Source of the DNA: Peronospora farinosa | Lineage: Eukaryota; Oomycota; Peronosporomycetes; Peronosporales; Peronosporaceae | Direction of reading: 5' to 3' | Length of the DNA stretch: 64,000 nt | Assembly: GCA_947646735.1 (NCBI GenBank) | Contig: CANTFK010000980.1 | Location: forward strand, 434,001-498,000 | In this document: positions 34,968 to 47,505 of the stretch, piece by piece | Layout: each line of letters opens with the position of its first letter | How positions within the stretch are numbered: the first letter of the stretch is position 1 | Program-made: the position numbers and the translations under genes | Notes under the pieces: model-generated | Told to the model about the DNA's origin: nothing | What the model saw: only the letters and a program-made list of their open reading frames with translations | Database searches by the model: none

Positions 34968-36761
34968 TTAGAGAGCATTTAATGATAAGAGGGCCTCAAG
35001 GTCAACCTCACCATCTACATCACCTGTCACTCCGTTGAGCAGGATATACAACTGGTCACTGACATCACTACGTAATGAAACAGACGCCTTGCGTCTCGTA
35101 GCCGCCATCTGACGACGCTGCCGTCTCATTGACGAGACCGTCCTCTTCAAAGTACTTGTGATACCATCATCCCCAAGGTCGATGAATTCCTTGACCTTAA
35201 CCTGCTCTATACGTGAGCTGATATCACTACCGGCATCCAGTGAGTCGCGTTTACAGCCAATATCACTAACAAGGTCATCATACTTAACTTGCTCTATACG
35301 ATATTACTGACATCCAGTGAATCGAATTTACAGCCAATATTAATAACAAGTTCATCGACCTTAACTTGCTCTATACGAGAGCTGATGTCATTACCGATAT
35401 CCAGTTTCTCAATATTATTATGGAGTTCACTTAATGGAGTACGTGCTGTTCTCCTTAGCGTCAACGAGCTCTACTCGCACTATTTCCAATCGATCCATGG
35501 CTCATGGCGTTCCAGCCAGGCCATAACGAGAATAAGATCACATCTCGAGTCCAAATCTAGGACAAGACAGCGTTCAACGCAATTGAAGTCTAAGAACTTC
35601 ACACCAAAGTTTAACGAAATTTTAGGAACGGTGACACGTACACCCGTTGCGAGACGCACAGTTAAACTATCTCCCTCTTGCGCTTCTAGCTCCTCAGCAT
35701 ACAGCTGACTCCCTTCAAGGGAACGACGTCGGACATAATTACCCGACGCACCTTAGTCAATTTTGCCGACACAACCAACAAGCCTCGCTTGTAATCTTGT
35801 TCCATGGAAGCTTCCACAGAACCACCTGGGGCTAAGCCCTGTTTACCTTCACCTCCTAGAGTTTCAACAGAACTTAGTTCTTTCCCAGTGGAGCGACTAG
35901 TCCCCTGCCGTTCTAGCTTTTTGGGTACGAGCTTGTTTACGGCTCTGCCGAGCGTTGCTTTTGCGACGAACAGCTAGGGCTGACATGGATAGTGCCGTTG
36001 CACATGTAACATTTACGGATATTACCTTGCTGCTCTGCAGCTTGTAGCTTAGCTTCTTTAGCATGGCTGAGGTCCATGGGTTCCGCCCCATGAGAGGCAT
36101 TCGAATTATAACAGTTAAACGCTATGCTTACTTCCTCTTCGATATTAGAAGGATGGACACGAAAACCCTCTGTTCTGGCGACCCTAGTACGAAGTCCTTT
36201 CATAAATGTGGTTACTGGGACTGCTGCATAAAAGAAATGAGAGTTTTTAACTCTAGTACATAATCCCAAAATTCTTTCTTACCCTGTCGGGTAGCTAAGA
36301 AGCGGGATCGCAAACGTAAGCCTGATTAGACGGTTCAAACCCGCAAGTTAACTGCTTTTAAAGCATTTCCCACGTGGGAAATGCAGCGTTTACATAGACA
36401 TCGCTCGTTAGAGCCCAATCTCTAGCTCTTCCAACGAGCTTAAAAAGGTGTAGGCCAACTCGTTGCTTTCTGACGCGAGCATGGCGGCATCCATTGCCAT
36501 TTTAACCTCTCGGATTCTGAGGAGAAAATCTTTTCCCTTCTTCCCCTCAAAGTTTATCACGTTTAAAATGGGTGGGCGAGCCTTTAGCTCTGCATCGGGC
36601 ACAGGTACCGGGATATACTGCCTAGGCGCAACTGACGCTGCCTGGTCGTGGACCTTTCTGAGTAGCGTTTTATAATAACTCATGAAGCCTTTAAGGTGAG
36701 CATTGAGGACCTCCTGGTCTTGGGCCAAAAGAACCTCGATTTGATCGGGCCCAACTAACAC
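34968..36761 (-). pseudogene. Element E gag and protease remnants
   Basis: The gag N-terminal piece 36761-36408 has a capsid-like motif (PPILNVINFEGKKGKDFLLR). A second piece, 36269-35937, carries a partial zinc knuckle (KCYMCNGTIHVSPSC). From about 35900 to 35000 the protease and linker are riddled with stops, with a short acidic repeat (CSMRIV-like segments) repeated around 35190-35400. Confidence 0.65.
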
Positions 36762-36877
36762 ATAAAATTTATTTAGTGCGATTCGTTGCGCTTCAGAGAG
36801 GTGGCTTGTTCTCCATCCTCACAGAGGGTCAGTCATTAAAGACTCAGGTGTAGGATTCACTACGATGCTCTACCAAG

Positions 36878-37532
36878 TGTATCGGAGCTGCACAGCTCTT
36901 TAGCCAGAGAAGACTTTAGGCTGAAAGTCTCTTGGTTCTAGAGAACTAAATAGAGTTAAGGCTAAAAGCCACTTAGTTCTAAGGAACTGATTAAACGACT
37001 TAAAGTCACCCTGTTCTAAGGAACTGATTAAACGACTTAAAGTCACCCTGTTCTAAGGAACTAGGAAATAGACTTTAGTCAGTCAAGCAAGAAGCTTAAG
37101 GTTTAGAGAACCAACGCATAGAGTGCAATAACAAGCTAGAAGCTTAAAGGTTCAAAGAACCAACGCACAAAGTGCACAAGAGAACAAGTCAGAGAGACTT
37201 GCGATGTTAAACTCAAAATGAGAACTGATTTTATTTATGCTTTAAGATTTTATGAGTAGTCCTACTCTAATTACCCTACGCTAGATTAATTACTATAATA
37301 GTAACTATAATATGCAGACTTTGGTATTGGACGACGTATCGTCTAAACATCGGTGTATGATGTACTTAGTACAGCGTTATCGATTTATCGAATCCTAATC
37401 GGTAAGATACGGTATTACCAAATACCGTATCTTTAACGCTTATACTTGATACCTCTCTAAAGAGAAGTATCAAGATTACATTATATGCAATAAAGGGAAA
37501 CTTCAACCGTAAACTTTGGGAATGATGTTACA
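36878..37532 (-). repeat. 5' LTR of element E
   Basis: About 655 bp on the minus strand, from TGTAACATC (37532) to ATACA (36878), followed by a primer-site-like CTTGGTAGAGCATCGTAG. It contains a 37-bp tandem repeat. Confidence 0.75.
36977..37064. repeat. 37-bp tandem repeat in the E LTR
   Basis: Units start at 36977, 37014 and 37051; two full copies and a 13-bp partial one, apparently identical. Confidence 0.9.
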
Positions 37533-39886
37533 ACCGTCTTGTAACCCCGTTAAAATCTAGGAGTAAAATCGCAGCCCCCTTACTTGATATCTTAGTGCTA
37601 CATGATGATAAAAGCACCATCTTGCTTACTGTGTCTACAAAGATGACGAGCCCCGTCCTGCCTTTATGGTCAAGCGGTAGGCCAAACATGAAGTCCAAAC
37701 TGACCGACTTCCAACATTCAGTTGGAATCGGCAGTGGTTTCAGTGGCGCACTGCTAGGAGGTGCAGGCTTAATGCGCTGACACTCTTCGCAAGAGCTAAT
37801 ATAGTTGTCCACTCACCGATATAGGTTGGGCCACCAAAATTTCTCTGACACTCGTAAGAATGTCTTTTCACGGCCCAGATGCCCACTAGATGGCGCATCA
37901 TGGCACTCGTGAAGTATCATCAGCTTGAGATCTGTTTCATGAGGGACATAGATTCTCAAGGGATCACAAGGTGACAGCTAATGCCATAATGGGCCATCAC
38001 TGTAACTAAAGCGATTTAACTTTGCTTTCAGGTGCGACGGAAGGGTAACCTTTCGCTCACTAAAATAATCCAACCGCAGGCGGCAATGTTCGTCCTGACT
38101 GTAGCACTCCTTTATATTGAATGCCATTGGTCTCGTCACATGGTAGGCCTTCATGGCTGCAAGTGTCAACGATTCAACTTGTTCTTTCGCACGAGACCCA
38201 CTTTCCTGGTGCCTTGCCTCGAAGTCTGATCTGCGCGATAACGCGTCAGCCAAGACATTCAACTTACCCGTCTTATATTTAACTTTGAAATTAAATTCAG
38301 AGAAGAATGTTAGCCATCTCGCCATTCTAGGCGAGAGGTGCGGTGAATTTATAGTGGTCCGCATTGATGCGTGATCCGTATAAACCACAAAAGGTTCGGT
38401 GCCCAAGAGGTGCACCCGAAACTTTACAAGGGCATACTTAATTGAAAGTAGCTCCTTGTCATGCACAGGGTGATTCAGTTCTGCGGCTTTCAAAAGGCGG
38501 GACTGATACGAAATGACACGGTCAATGCCGCTGTCATCCTTCTGCATGAGCGCGCTGTCGATTGCAAATTTGCTTGCATCGCAGACGACGCTAAAGGGAT
38601 TATTCGCGTCGGGCAATGCCAAGACCGGTGCTTCTACAAGAGATTGCTTCACTGATGTGAACACATCTACTTGCTCCTTTGATCAATTCCATTCTACATC
38701 CTTTCACAAAAGGTCAGACAATGGCTTAGTCTGCTCCTCATATTTCTTGCTGTACTTATGCAAGTAATTATCAAGCGAAAACGTAGCGCAGATTCTTCAC
38801 TTATCGTGGAACTGGCCATTCCTTGATAGCCTTTGCCTTTTCTGGGTCTGCTCATACACCATGTGCACCTACGATGCAGCCCAGTACAGGTATCTCGGGG
38901 ACCCCTTTACGCACTTTTGCAAGTTCACGTATAATAGAGCGTCACCCAGAGTCTGCAACACAGCGTCTAAAAAACGCTTGTGCGACTATATCGCGCTCAG
39001 ACCGTACTCCGCCCTACTATGCACGAATACATAGTCAAAGTAATGGGGCGCGTAGGCACGGTGCTGACGCATCACGTGAGCCACCACTCAGTTGAATGTT
39101 GCCGGAGCATTTTTCAACCCTTGTGGCATCACAAGCCACTCCCACAGCATACCGCTTGGGGTGCTTACTGCCGTTTTGGCTACATCGGTATCTCTCATGA
39201 GAACCTGATAGTAGCCATCCTTCAGATCCAACGCGGAAAAGATAGATGACTTTCTTATGGAGTTCAACAAGACATCTTTCCAACGGGATCCGCTTCTGCG
39301 CCGGAATGGTGGCCGTGTTCAGCTTATTATAAGCATGAACCACGCGCCATCCATCTGTTGCTTTACTCACACAGAAGGTCGGGCTGCAGGGAGACGACTT
39401 GCTCTCACGTACATGTCCCGCGTTAGCTCGCTTGCCGAAGAACTCATCGATGTAATCGACTTGTTCCTTCGGCAACGGCCATTGTCTGGTCACACAATAC
39501 TTGGTGTCAGGCTCCAGGTCAGTATCGTGCCTGATGCCCCTTTAGGGAAAGGTCGGAAGGCGGCTCGGCATTTCTGCTGAGAACACATCGCGGTGTTTCC
39601 ACAGAACATCATAGAACGGGCTGTCCTTTAGGAGTCCCAGACTTGAGCAGCAAACCGTTTTTTTTTCTTTTCGGTCTCCAAGACTCTCTCATCCATTGTA
39701 GACGACGATCAACAGTCCACCACGTTCTTTTATGGAATTGGTGCGACTATTTCGTGAATCTGTCCTTCCTTTAGTTCAGGCAGGAAGAGATTCCATGTAA
39801 TTCCCCGAAAAAATTAAGTATCTCCTCGGCAGATGCCAAAATAAGTTGAAGCACCACCATTGAGGATGCCTCCAGCATCGTTTTTT
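37533..39886 (-). mobile_element. Element A': inverted second copy of part of element A
   Basis: Corresponds to A positions about 27305-29636 in reverse orientation (RT, RNase H, start of integrase). RNase H (38664-37978) differs from A by one residue (TRPMAF versus TSPMAF), and the RT pieces share the same frame breaks and stops, so the copy was made from an already dead element or from the same dead lineage. The left end joins the E LTR; the right end joins the B LTR. No LTR of its own is left. Confidence 0.9.
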
Positions 39887-40203
39887 TGTAATGGAGCAAC
39901 CTATTACATGAGTAGTTATAGGGTAATACATAATGACATAAGTAGGCATAGGGCAGTATCCGATTAGCGGATACTGCGCGTCATTTTATTATTGGTTTAT
40001 TATTGGGGTGCCAGACCCAATAATTAGCCAATAATAAATTGACTTCCATATGGAGTGGTTCCCATGAGCTAGGGACCATATTCGCACTTACTGCGAATTA
40101 AAACAAAACTAAAATGAAACAGAGTTATATTTTTGAGTTAACTATGAGCGCTTCCTCAACGCCCTTTTAGTGTAAGACGGTAACGGGTCCTTAGCCCGTT
40201 ACA
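39887..40203 (+). repeat. 5' LTR of element B
   Basis: 317 bp, TGTAATGG...GTTACA. Contains an inverted repeat GCAGTATCCG/CGGATACTGC near 39950-39980. Confidence 0.9.
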
Positions 40204-40229
40204 CCTAATAGCACTTAGTAGTCCTTCCA

Positions 40230-41237
40230 ATGACCAGATTCGAGATGAACATGGACGAGTCTTCGGTGGCTCCAGCGGTCTCGCTGGAGCATTCTAAGTT
40301 TTCACATCTCACCTCGGCGGAGTGGCAGGCACTACATCGCCTCGCGGCGGTGTCTGGTCAAACTATTGTGACGTCGCTGCTGAGCACAGCGACGTCCGAT
40401 GATCAGCGTGCCGCCATTCAAGACTTTATGGTGCGCGATCTGGCCGAAGCGAATTGGCGAGTATTGACTCTCTCGCGCACTTCGCATCATGACGCTATTA
40501 AGATGGAGACGTCAACGTACTCCGTTGATCTACGGATAGTCTCCCCCTTAATCGCTGGTTTTGCGAGGCGGATATTGCAATATCATCAAGATTAATTGAC
40601 GCTCCGATGGCCAAGGTCAATTTCCTGCTGTCTCGCCTTGTTGGCAAAGCCAAGGAATGGGCTCTCGGAAAGCTCGTCGTAGATGAGTCGGCGTTTCCTA
40701 AGCTGGACGATATACAGCGCGGCTTTCGAGCCCCCTCAAGATAAATCTTGCTTGCGTGCAGTTTTCTTCTCACTCCGACAGGGCAAGATGTCAATGCGTG
40801 ACTACGTGCAGAAGACACGTCATCTTGCTTCGTGCATTACCACGCAGCCAATTGACATGGCTTCACAAGTCCATGTCTTATTTTTTGGTATGCAAGAGGG
40901 CATGAAGCGTTACTGTCTCACACGTGCTGAGCCAAAGTCCCTCGAGGAGGCATTTGCCCTCGCGCTTCGTGAGGATTACACTGTCGCGTCGTCGTACCTG
41001 CACGCAGCGTCACAAAATTCCCGGACGTCTGGCCCAGAGCCAATGAAACTTGATGCAATCGAGTCCTCTCGTGGTCGCGGCAAATCATTAAGCCGCGACA
41101 TTCGCAATCCTAACATGATGAAGTGTTTTCGCTGTGGTAAAACAGGCCATCGTGCGGCTGTCTGTCGTGCACCTGCGCCGGTGACGATGAACACAGCTGT
41201 CTTACGAGGAGACGCTGTGTCGTCGGTGGTACCGTAA
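40230..41237 (+). pseudogene. Element B gag
   Basis: ATG at 40230, shortly after the primer site. Homologous to the D gag throughout (SLEHSKFSHLTSAEWQALHR; later MRDYVQKTRHLASC). A frameshift near 40520 breaks it into 40230-40595 and 40683-41237. One knuckle (CFRCGKTGHRAAVC) is near the end, followed by the frameshift signal, where a TAA now overlaps the slippery run. Confidence 0.85.
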
Positions 41238-41277
41238 AAAAACGAGCGGTTCCAGTAGGCGTGGGGCGCCCTACTGG
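41237..41277 (+). promoter_or_regulatory. -1 ribosomal frameshift signal at gag/pol of B (relic)
   Basis: A_AAA_AAC (41237-41243), 8-nt spacer, CCAGTAGG (41252-41259), 10-nt loop, CCTACTGG (41270-41277). The pol frame is exactly -1 to gag. Confidence 0.75.
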
Positions 41278-44200
41278 CAGAAATGGAGCCCCGAGTACTC
41301 AGGTGACAGCTCGGGCCCCTAGACCCAAAGTGATCCATACTCACTTCAATGCCACCACCATGAGCGATGATTCGAGACTGATTATTATCAGTCTCATCGT
41401 TGCTGGAGTGAAGCGACCACTTCGAGCGTTATGGGATTCTGGCGCTTCCAACAACTTCTTTCGTGCATTCCTTCTCCCGTCGACTGTCACGGTTCGAGAA
41501 GGTCCAGGTGACATCGTTGTCAAACTTGCCAATAGACAACCAAAACGTGTCCCGCGTAAAACAGTGGTTTTACCGTACACTTTCGACGGTTTCCAGAGCA
41601 ACGACGAATTTTTGGTGTACGAGATGAACTATGCATTTGGTTGCATACTTGGTATACCGTGGCTGTCACGGTATCAGCCGAAGATAGATTGGCTATTTCG
41701 GTCCGTCAAACGACGAAGCGGTTATGACGTCAGTGAAGTGTTTACTCATTTGTTGGTCGCTTCATCCGATTGGACTCACGTCAGGGTCGTGAATGAACTC
41801 GCCACGACTAGTAGTCAACACAGAGAGAGCGATGGCCCTCTACGCGCAGTATGTTCCGTTACACTGACGGAGCCACAGAACGAAGCGGTAGAACAGTGGT
41901 TCCCGCATACACAGACATCGGTCGAACAGTGGTTCCCGATTCACAATGAGGCGGTCGAAGAGCGGTTCCCGCACACACAGGCATCGGTCGAACAGGGGTT
42001 CCCGATTCTCAACGAGGAGGTCGAACAGCGGTTCCCGCGCACACAGACATCGGTTTAACAGGGGTTCCTGATTCTCAACGAGGCGGTCGAGCAGGGGCTA
42101 CCGCATACAAGCACATTGGACGAGCAGAGGCTCCCGATCAATATCGAGGCGTTCGAGCAGGGGCTCCCGCACACAAGTGAAGCGGTCGAAGGCGAGCTCC
42201 CGCCTTTGATTGAAGAGATTGGGCGGACTATGGATCCGCATGAGACCGACGTGGTGGACACAGAGCTCCCACGTCTAGAGGGGGGTACATCATCCTCGTT
42301 TAATAGCGACGTGCCAGTCTCGAGCAGGGGATCGAGACGCAAGAGAAAACGCAAGAAAGGAGCACGCCGATCACCGAGACGATGAAATGCACGTCAAAAA
42401 GCTGATGCAGATGATTCCGTAGTGACGGAATCCGTATGCGCACTTGAATATGTGAAGGGGTTTCCACATCGTGGCCGCTACATTGAGGTAGCGAGCCCAC
42501 CGTGCACTGTTGCAAAAATCACATCTCTGTCAGACCTTGCATGAAAAGACTTCCTTCATTAACTCAAGGCCGGCGACATAGAGCAAGTGTGCATCGTTTC
42601 AGCCACCGAAGCAGCCAGTGAAGAGGTTTGGAGGCTCGCCCGAAGAGCACCGAGCATAAATCAGCGCGCGAAGAACACTTTGCGGCACAGTCTTGGGATG
42701 CTCTTCGTGCTTCGGGCAACCCTGTATACGATATCGCCCGTGAGTACGCCGACATTTTCCCGGAGAAAATTCCAGCTGAGCTTCCGGCGAATCGTGGTGT
42801 GCGGCACGAGATAGATCTCGTGCCAGGATCGAAATATTGCGTGACACGGCAGTGGCCGTTACCGCGCGACCACGTCATCGCAATTGATGAATTTTTCGAG
42901 GGTCGCCGCAAGGCTGGCCATGTCCGCGAGAGTATCCCGCCACATTCGAGTCCGACTTTCTGTGTGAAGAAAGCCACCGGCGGTTGGCGCATTGTGCACG
43001 CCTTCAACAAGCTGAATGACGCCACGATCCCGGCTCAAACGCCTATCCCTCGAAAAGACATGGTATTAAATACCATGTCCGGGAGAGAGATCTACAGCTC
43101 CATAGAGCTGACAGACGGTTTCTATCAGATCCTCATGATGGACAGTGACATTCCGTTCACTGCGGTCAGCACCCCAAGCGGGATGCTTTGGGAGTGGCTA
43201 GTCATGCCACAAGGCCTTAAGAATGCTCCAGCTACGTTCAACCGGATGGTGACACAAGTACTTCGCCCACTTCGCGACTTTGCACCGAGCTACTTTGACG
43301 ACATTTTCGTTTACAGCCGCGCTGATCAAAAGCTCAGCGCTACGGAGGTACACCTTCGACACTTGAAGCAGGTGTTTCAAGTTATGCGCGAGAATAAATT
43401 GTATGCTATTTGAAGAAATGTGTCTTCTGCGCTCCCGAGATTCCAGTACGCGGTTGTTACGTCAGCAAGGAAGGTGTCCGCGCTGATCCTGAGAAGATCT
43501 CATCGATCTGTTCCTGGCCAACGCCCAGGAACCAAACTGACTTACGTCAATGACTCGGTCTGGCGAATTATTTGCATAAGTATACGAAAGACTATGCTGA
43601 GCTTAGTCAGCCATTATTGACTTTGCTCAAGAAAGACGCAGTATGGTTATGGAAAGCAGAACATTAATGGCCTTCGACTCCGTAAAGAAGAGCTTGTCCG
43701 AGGCACCGGTGCTGATGTTACCTGACGACTCTAAGCCATTCCACGTCGTATGTGACGCGAGCAATTTCGCTATAGGATGTGCCCTCATGCAATTTGATGA
43801 CGAGGGTCGAGAGAGCGTCGTGAGTTTCCAATCACGACAGATGAAACCTGCCGAGAAAAATTATCCGGTACACGACAAGGAACTTTTGGCTATGCGTTAC
43901 GCGCTAATCAAGTTTAGAGTATATTTGCTCGGCGAAAAGATGTTTTCTATCTACATAGATCACGCATCATTGCGTACCGCCGTCAAGAGTCCTCACTTGT
44001 CCCAGCGTATGGCACGGTGGTTGTCATTTTTTGCCGAGTATAATTTTGTGGTGCATTACAAGCCTGGCAAGAATAACATTCTCGCTGATGCGCTTTCTCG
44101 TCGTCCTGATTACGATCCTCGGCGTGATATGGGTCATCAAACGGAGTATGTTGATGACGACGAAGATATCTGTGTGTGTGTTGTATTGAACTGGGACTTA

Positions 44201-46300
44201 ATGCGGTGATTTCGACCCCCGTGCTTTCGATCCGAACTCAGATCGCTGAATCCTACGCGAATAAATTCCTTCTATGCAGGAATCATCAACTATCTCAGGG
44301 ACCCGAGCGAAAAATTACTCGCGAAGTTGACGAAACCAACACGCGACAACATCAAGCTTTACGCGCTTGACCGTCCGTTTCTGACGTACACGATGGACGT
44401 CTTTGATTTACCGCGCGTCGTCATTTCTGCTGATGACGACCTTCGAGCCCGATTGGTTCATGAATTTCACGACAGCCCAGCTGGCGGACACCTGGGTCGC
44501 GAGAAGACATTTGCGGCTATTTCTCGCGTATTTTTCTGGCCGCGAATGTATAAATACATCCAGAAATGGGTGCGCTCCTGTGAAACCTGTCAGCGTGTGA
44601 AGCCTGCGCCGTCTTCACAAGACCTATTGCGTCGCTTCAGATTGCTACGGAAGCCTGGCGCTCGGTCAGTATGGATTTTATCTTTGGACTTCCACCGAAT
44701 GAACAGAAGCGCACGAACGTATTGGTTCTAGTGGATCGATTCAGCAAAATGGTGCAATTTGCTCCGGTCTCCGCCAACATTACGGCGGAGACGACAGCGA
44801 AGATCTTCATTGATCTTATCTTTAGGCATCACGGCTTGCCAGAATCTATTGTTTCGGACCGTGACCCGCGTTTCACTTCGGCTTTCTGGGCCGAATTATT
44901 CCAGCTATTAGGCACGCGTTGCTTATGTCTACGGCGGCTCATCCAGAGACGGATGGGCAAACGGAGTGTGTGTACAGAGTGCTAGAAGATGTTTTGCGCA
45001 GTTATGCAACATCGTTCTCGTCATGGAGCTCGTTTCTTCAACTTGCAGAGTTTGCAATCAACAATGCTATCCATGCGTCAACCGGGTTGACGCCCTTTTT
45101 CGTTAACAACGCGAGGCATCCTCGCGTTCCGGCGCTACTTGCTCTCTCAGCTTCAGAACACCCTGTTTCCAAGCTTGGTGGGGGAGTATCTACGGATGGA
45201 ATTGCGCCGAAACTATTGACGATTGATTACGATGCGCATAAGGGATCTGCCGATGCGCCTAATACTGGTAATTTTATGGCCAACGGCATATCGACTTCTC
45301 CCGTTGCTAATTTTGCCCATAAAAAAGAGACTACGTCGCCTGTAAGTTCGGCTGCAGTAACCGAAATTCTGCTATCACGACAAGGAATCACGCGTTTTGT
45401 GCGTGATGCATTACAAGAGGCAGTCGATAAGCAAAAGGAGAATGCAGAAAGAAGAGGTCGAAAGAATATGTTGACATTTCAAGAAAGTGACAGAGTATTG
45501 TTATCAACTAGTGGATTACCGAACACCTCAGTGACGTATTTGGGCGCTAATAAGTGAGCCCCAAGATATATTGGACCATTTTGGGTTGTTAAAGTGCATG
45601 GTGACGCTTACACGCTAGACAAACCTACATCTATGCGTCTACACCCGACATTCTATATCAGGCGCCTCAAGGCTTACCTACCGGCGGATCTCCTTTCGAA
45701 TATCCCCCGCTCTTCTGTGCCGTCTCAATATCTGACATCTCTTGACGACGACGCTGACGACGACTGGGTCCAAGTCCTGCCCGAACCCTTGCAGACTCGA
45801 TCTGCTGGGGTCCTCCTAACGCAGTCGTCTCAAGATGACGTAGGCGCTCAACCGAACCAGCTGCTCACGCCGAGTCCGCTCAGCAGCCTCAGTCGCAGCA
45901 TCCGCACGATCTTGAGCTCTCTCAGCCATCTCGCGAGCATCAAGTAGGGCATTCTTCGATTCCTCGGCTTCAGCGCGGAGTAGGCGCAGCTCATCATTCG
46001 ACTGTACAGGAGCCCCATTACGAGAATCGGCGCTCATCGCCAGAGGTCTTCCGTCGTGATGCTTCTCCTCCCTTAGTCGATGCATCGGGTGCGCGAAGTT
46101 AGATGGTCGACTAAATTGTCGATCACGAGAATCACAATCCCCAGGCACCGAGTAATGACTCTGCGCCCACGAAGAAACATGTCGAGAAACTTTACAGGGT
46201 TCGCTGGTTGGATTATTCGCCGGCGGACGATACATGGGAGCCATCGAGTACGCTTTCCTAAGATGTCCCGGACGTGGTCGAGGACCATGAGTCCCGTAGT
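41244..46300 (+). pseudogene. Element B pol: protease, repeat linker, RT, RNase H, integrase, chromodomain
   Basis: Protease with LWDSGASNNFF (frame 41261-42058), running into V-E-Q-x-F-P repeats that continue after a stop at 42056-42058. RT 42628-43413 with YFDD intact but truncated by a frameshift. RNase H 43643-44209 (VVCDASNFAIG, DKELLAMRYAL). Integrase zinc region and core are split over 44327-44731, 44671-44985 and 44919-45557 (IVSDRDPRFTS; the Glu is shifted out by a frameshift). The chromodomain is near 46190-46300 (YRVRWLDYSPADDTWEP, with a stop soon after). Inactive. Confidence 0.85.
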
Positions 46301-46981
46301 ATGAAGGCGATTACAAGTGATGCTGCCGATTCCATCCCCAATCTCGCGAGCCGTAATGATCGCGAGCAACGAAACCACTACGACCTCCCGAGAGAAATCC
46401 GAGATCGAGACCTATTACGAGGCTCGGGAGCATATGGATGATACAGTTGACGACCTCGGCTACGTGAATGCCCTCGGCGATCGTAAGGACGCGCTCTCAC
46501 TCGCCGTAGCTCGGACACCTGGAGCTCCGAAAGGCTTCTCTCATAATGGGCAATCCATGGACGATATGATCGGGCATGCCTCGCGTACACACTAAGTCGT
46601 CCCATTTCCTGCGGACCGGTCGCGATCTGCCAATGTTGCACGTTGGACATCCCTCACGAATGTGGACGTAACAAAGGTGATGCTCGTCACAAGTCATACG
46701 ACAGATGCGCCGGCACAGGTCGCCAATAGCGTGTCTATCACGCGTTCCCTCGCGACCGTCTAACCAGGATGTGAAGGACGTTCCTTCACGTCGGCTCGCG
46801 TTACAGCGCCTGATGAAGGCACACAAGACCTCTGCAACGCATCTTCGGTATATGCGTTGTTCGTCGCTTTGCCTCTCACTGTACGGTATCGCGTGAAGAG
46901 GTCCTTCATGACCTCCAGTGGATCGGGTTCGACAGCACCTTCAAGACCAAACAAGCGCCACGGTTTCAAGTCCCCATCCAT
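45816..46981 (-). pseudogene. Element B antisense ORF, homologous to that of D
   Basis: Opposite to the chromodomain and tail of pol. The pieces are 46981-46760 (KPWRLFGLEGA...DALQRS), 46826-46497 (CAFIRRCN...HLCYVHIREGCPTC), 46650-46378 (Arg/Ser-rich) and 46244-45816 (coiled coil with MAERAQDRADAATEAAER). It aligns with the D protein over the N-terminal 170 residues, including the C-x2-H-x4-C-x2-C motif, despite strong nucleotide divergence. Frame breaks near 46820, 46560 and 46300 make it non-functional here. Confidence 0.7.
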
Positions 46982-47187
46982 GACCTGCGGCGCCTGCTCT
47001 CTACGAATTGTCGCTTGGTGTTCTTAGCTCTAGTTGTCAGAGACATTGTTACGTGGACGCCTAAGGTCCATGCTGCTCAGTTAGACATAAATGAGCAGGT
47101 TCGAAGCTACGCCGTTGGTCGAGAAGAAACTTTCTGCGATTTCGCGCTTACGTTGAGGTAAGCGCAACTTAAAGAGGGGGGGGGTGA

Positions 47188-47505
47188 TGTAATGGAGCAA
47201 CCTATTCCATAAGTAGTTATAGGGATAATACATAATTACATAAGTAGGCATAGGGCAGTATCCGATTAGCGGATACTGCGCGTCATTTTATTATTGGTTT
47301 ATTATTGGGGTGCCAGATCCAATAATTAGCCAATAATAAATTGACTTCCATATTGAGTGGTTCCCATGAGCTAGGGACCATATTCGCACTTACTGCGAAT
47401 TAAAACAAAACTAAAATGAAACAGAGTTATATTTATGAGTTAACTATGAGCGCTTCCTCAACGCTCTTTTAGTGTAAGACGGTAACGGGTCCTTAGCCCG
47501 TTGCA
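47188..47505 (+). repeat. 3' LTR of element B
   Basis: 318 bp; differs from the 5' LTR by scattered substitutions and small indels and ends GTTGCA instead of GTTACA, so the insertion is not recent. Confidence 0.9.

Larger units (their letters stand above)
32363..37532 (-). mobile_element. Ty3/gypsy element E, reverse orientation, 3' end missing
   Basis: Read on the minus strand: LTR (37532-36878), gag, protease remnants, RT, RNase H and integrase, ending inside the integrase C-terminus at 32363. It lacks a chromodomain region and 3' LTR. It is a different family from A, B and D by its LTR and gag. Confidence 0.85.
39887..47505 (+). mobile_element. Ty3/gypsy chromovirus B, both LTRs, degenerate coding
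   Basis: 7.6 kb with LTRs 39887-40203 and 47188-47505, purine tract just before the 3' LTR (AGAGGGGGGGGGTGA), gag, pol with chromodomain, and an antisense ORF. The flanks do not give a target-site duplication: the left neighbour is A', the right neighbour is D-type integrase sequence fused directly to the LTR end, so the ends have been rearranged. Confidence 0.92.

Noticed and set aside
36977..37064. CRISPR-like direct repeats
   Set aside because: Contiguous tandem units without spacers, inside an LTR of a eukaryotic element.
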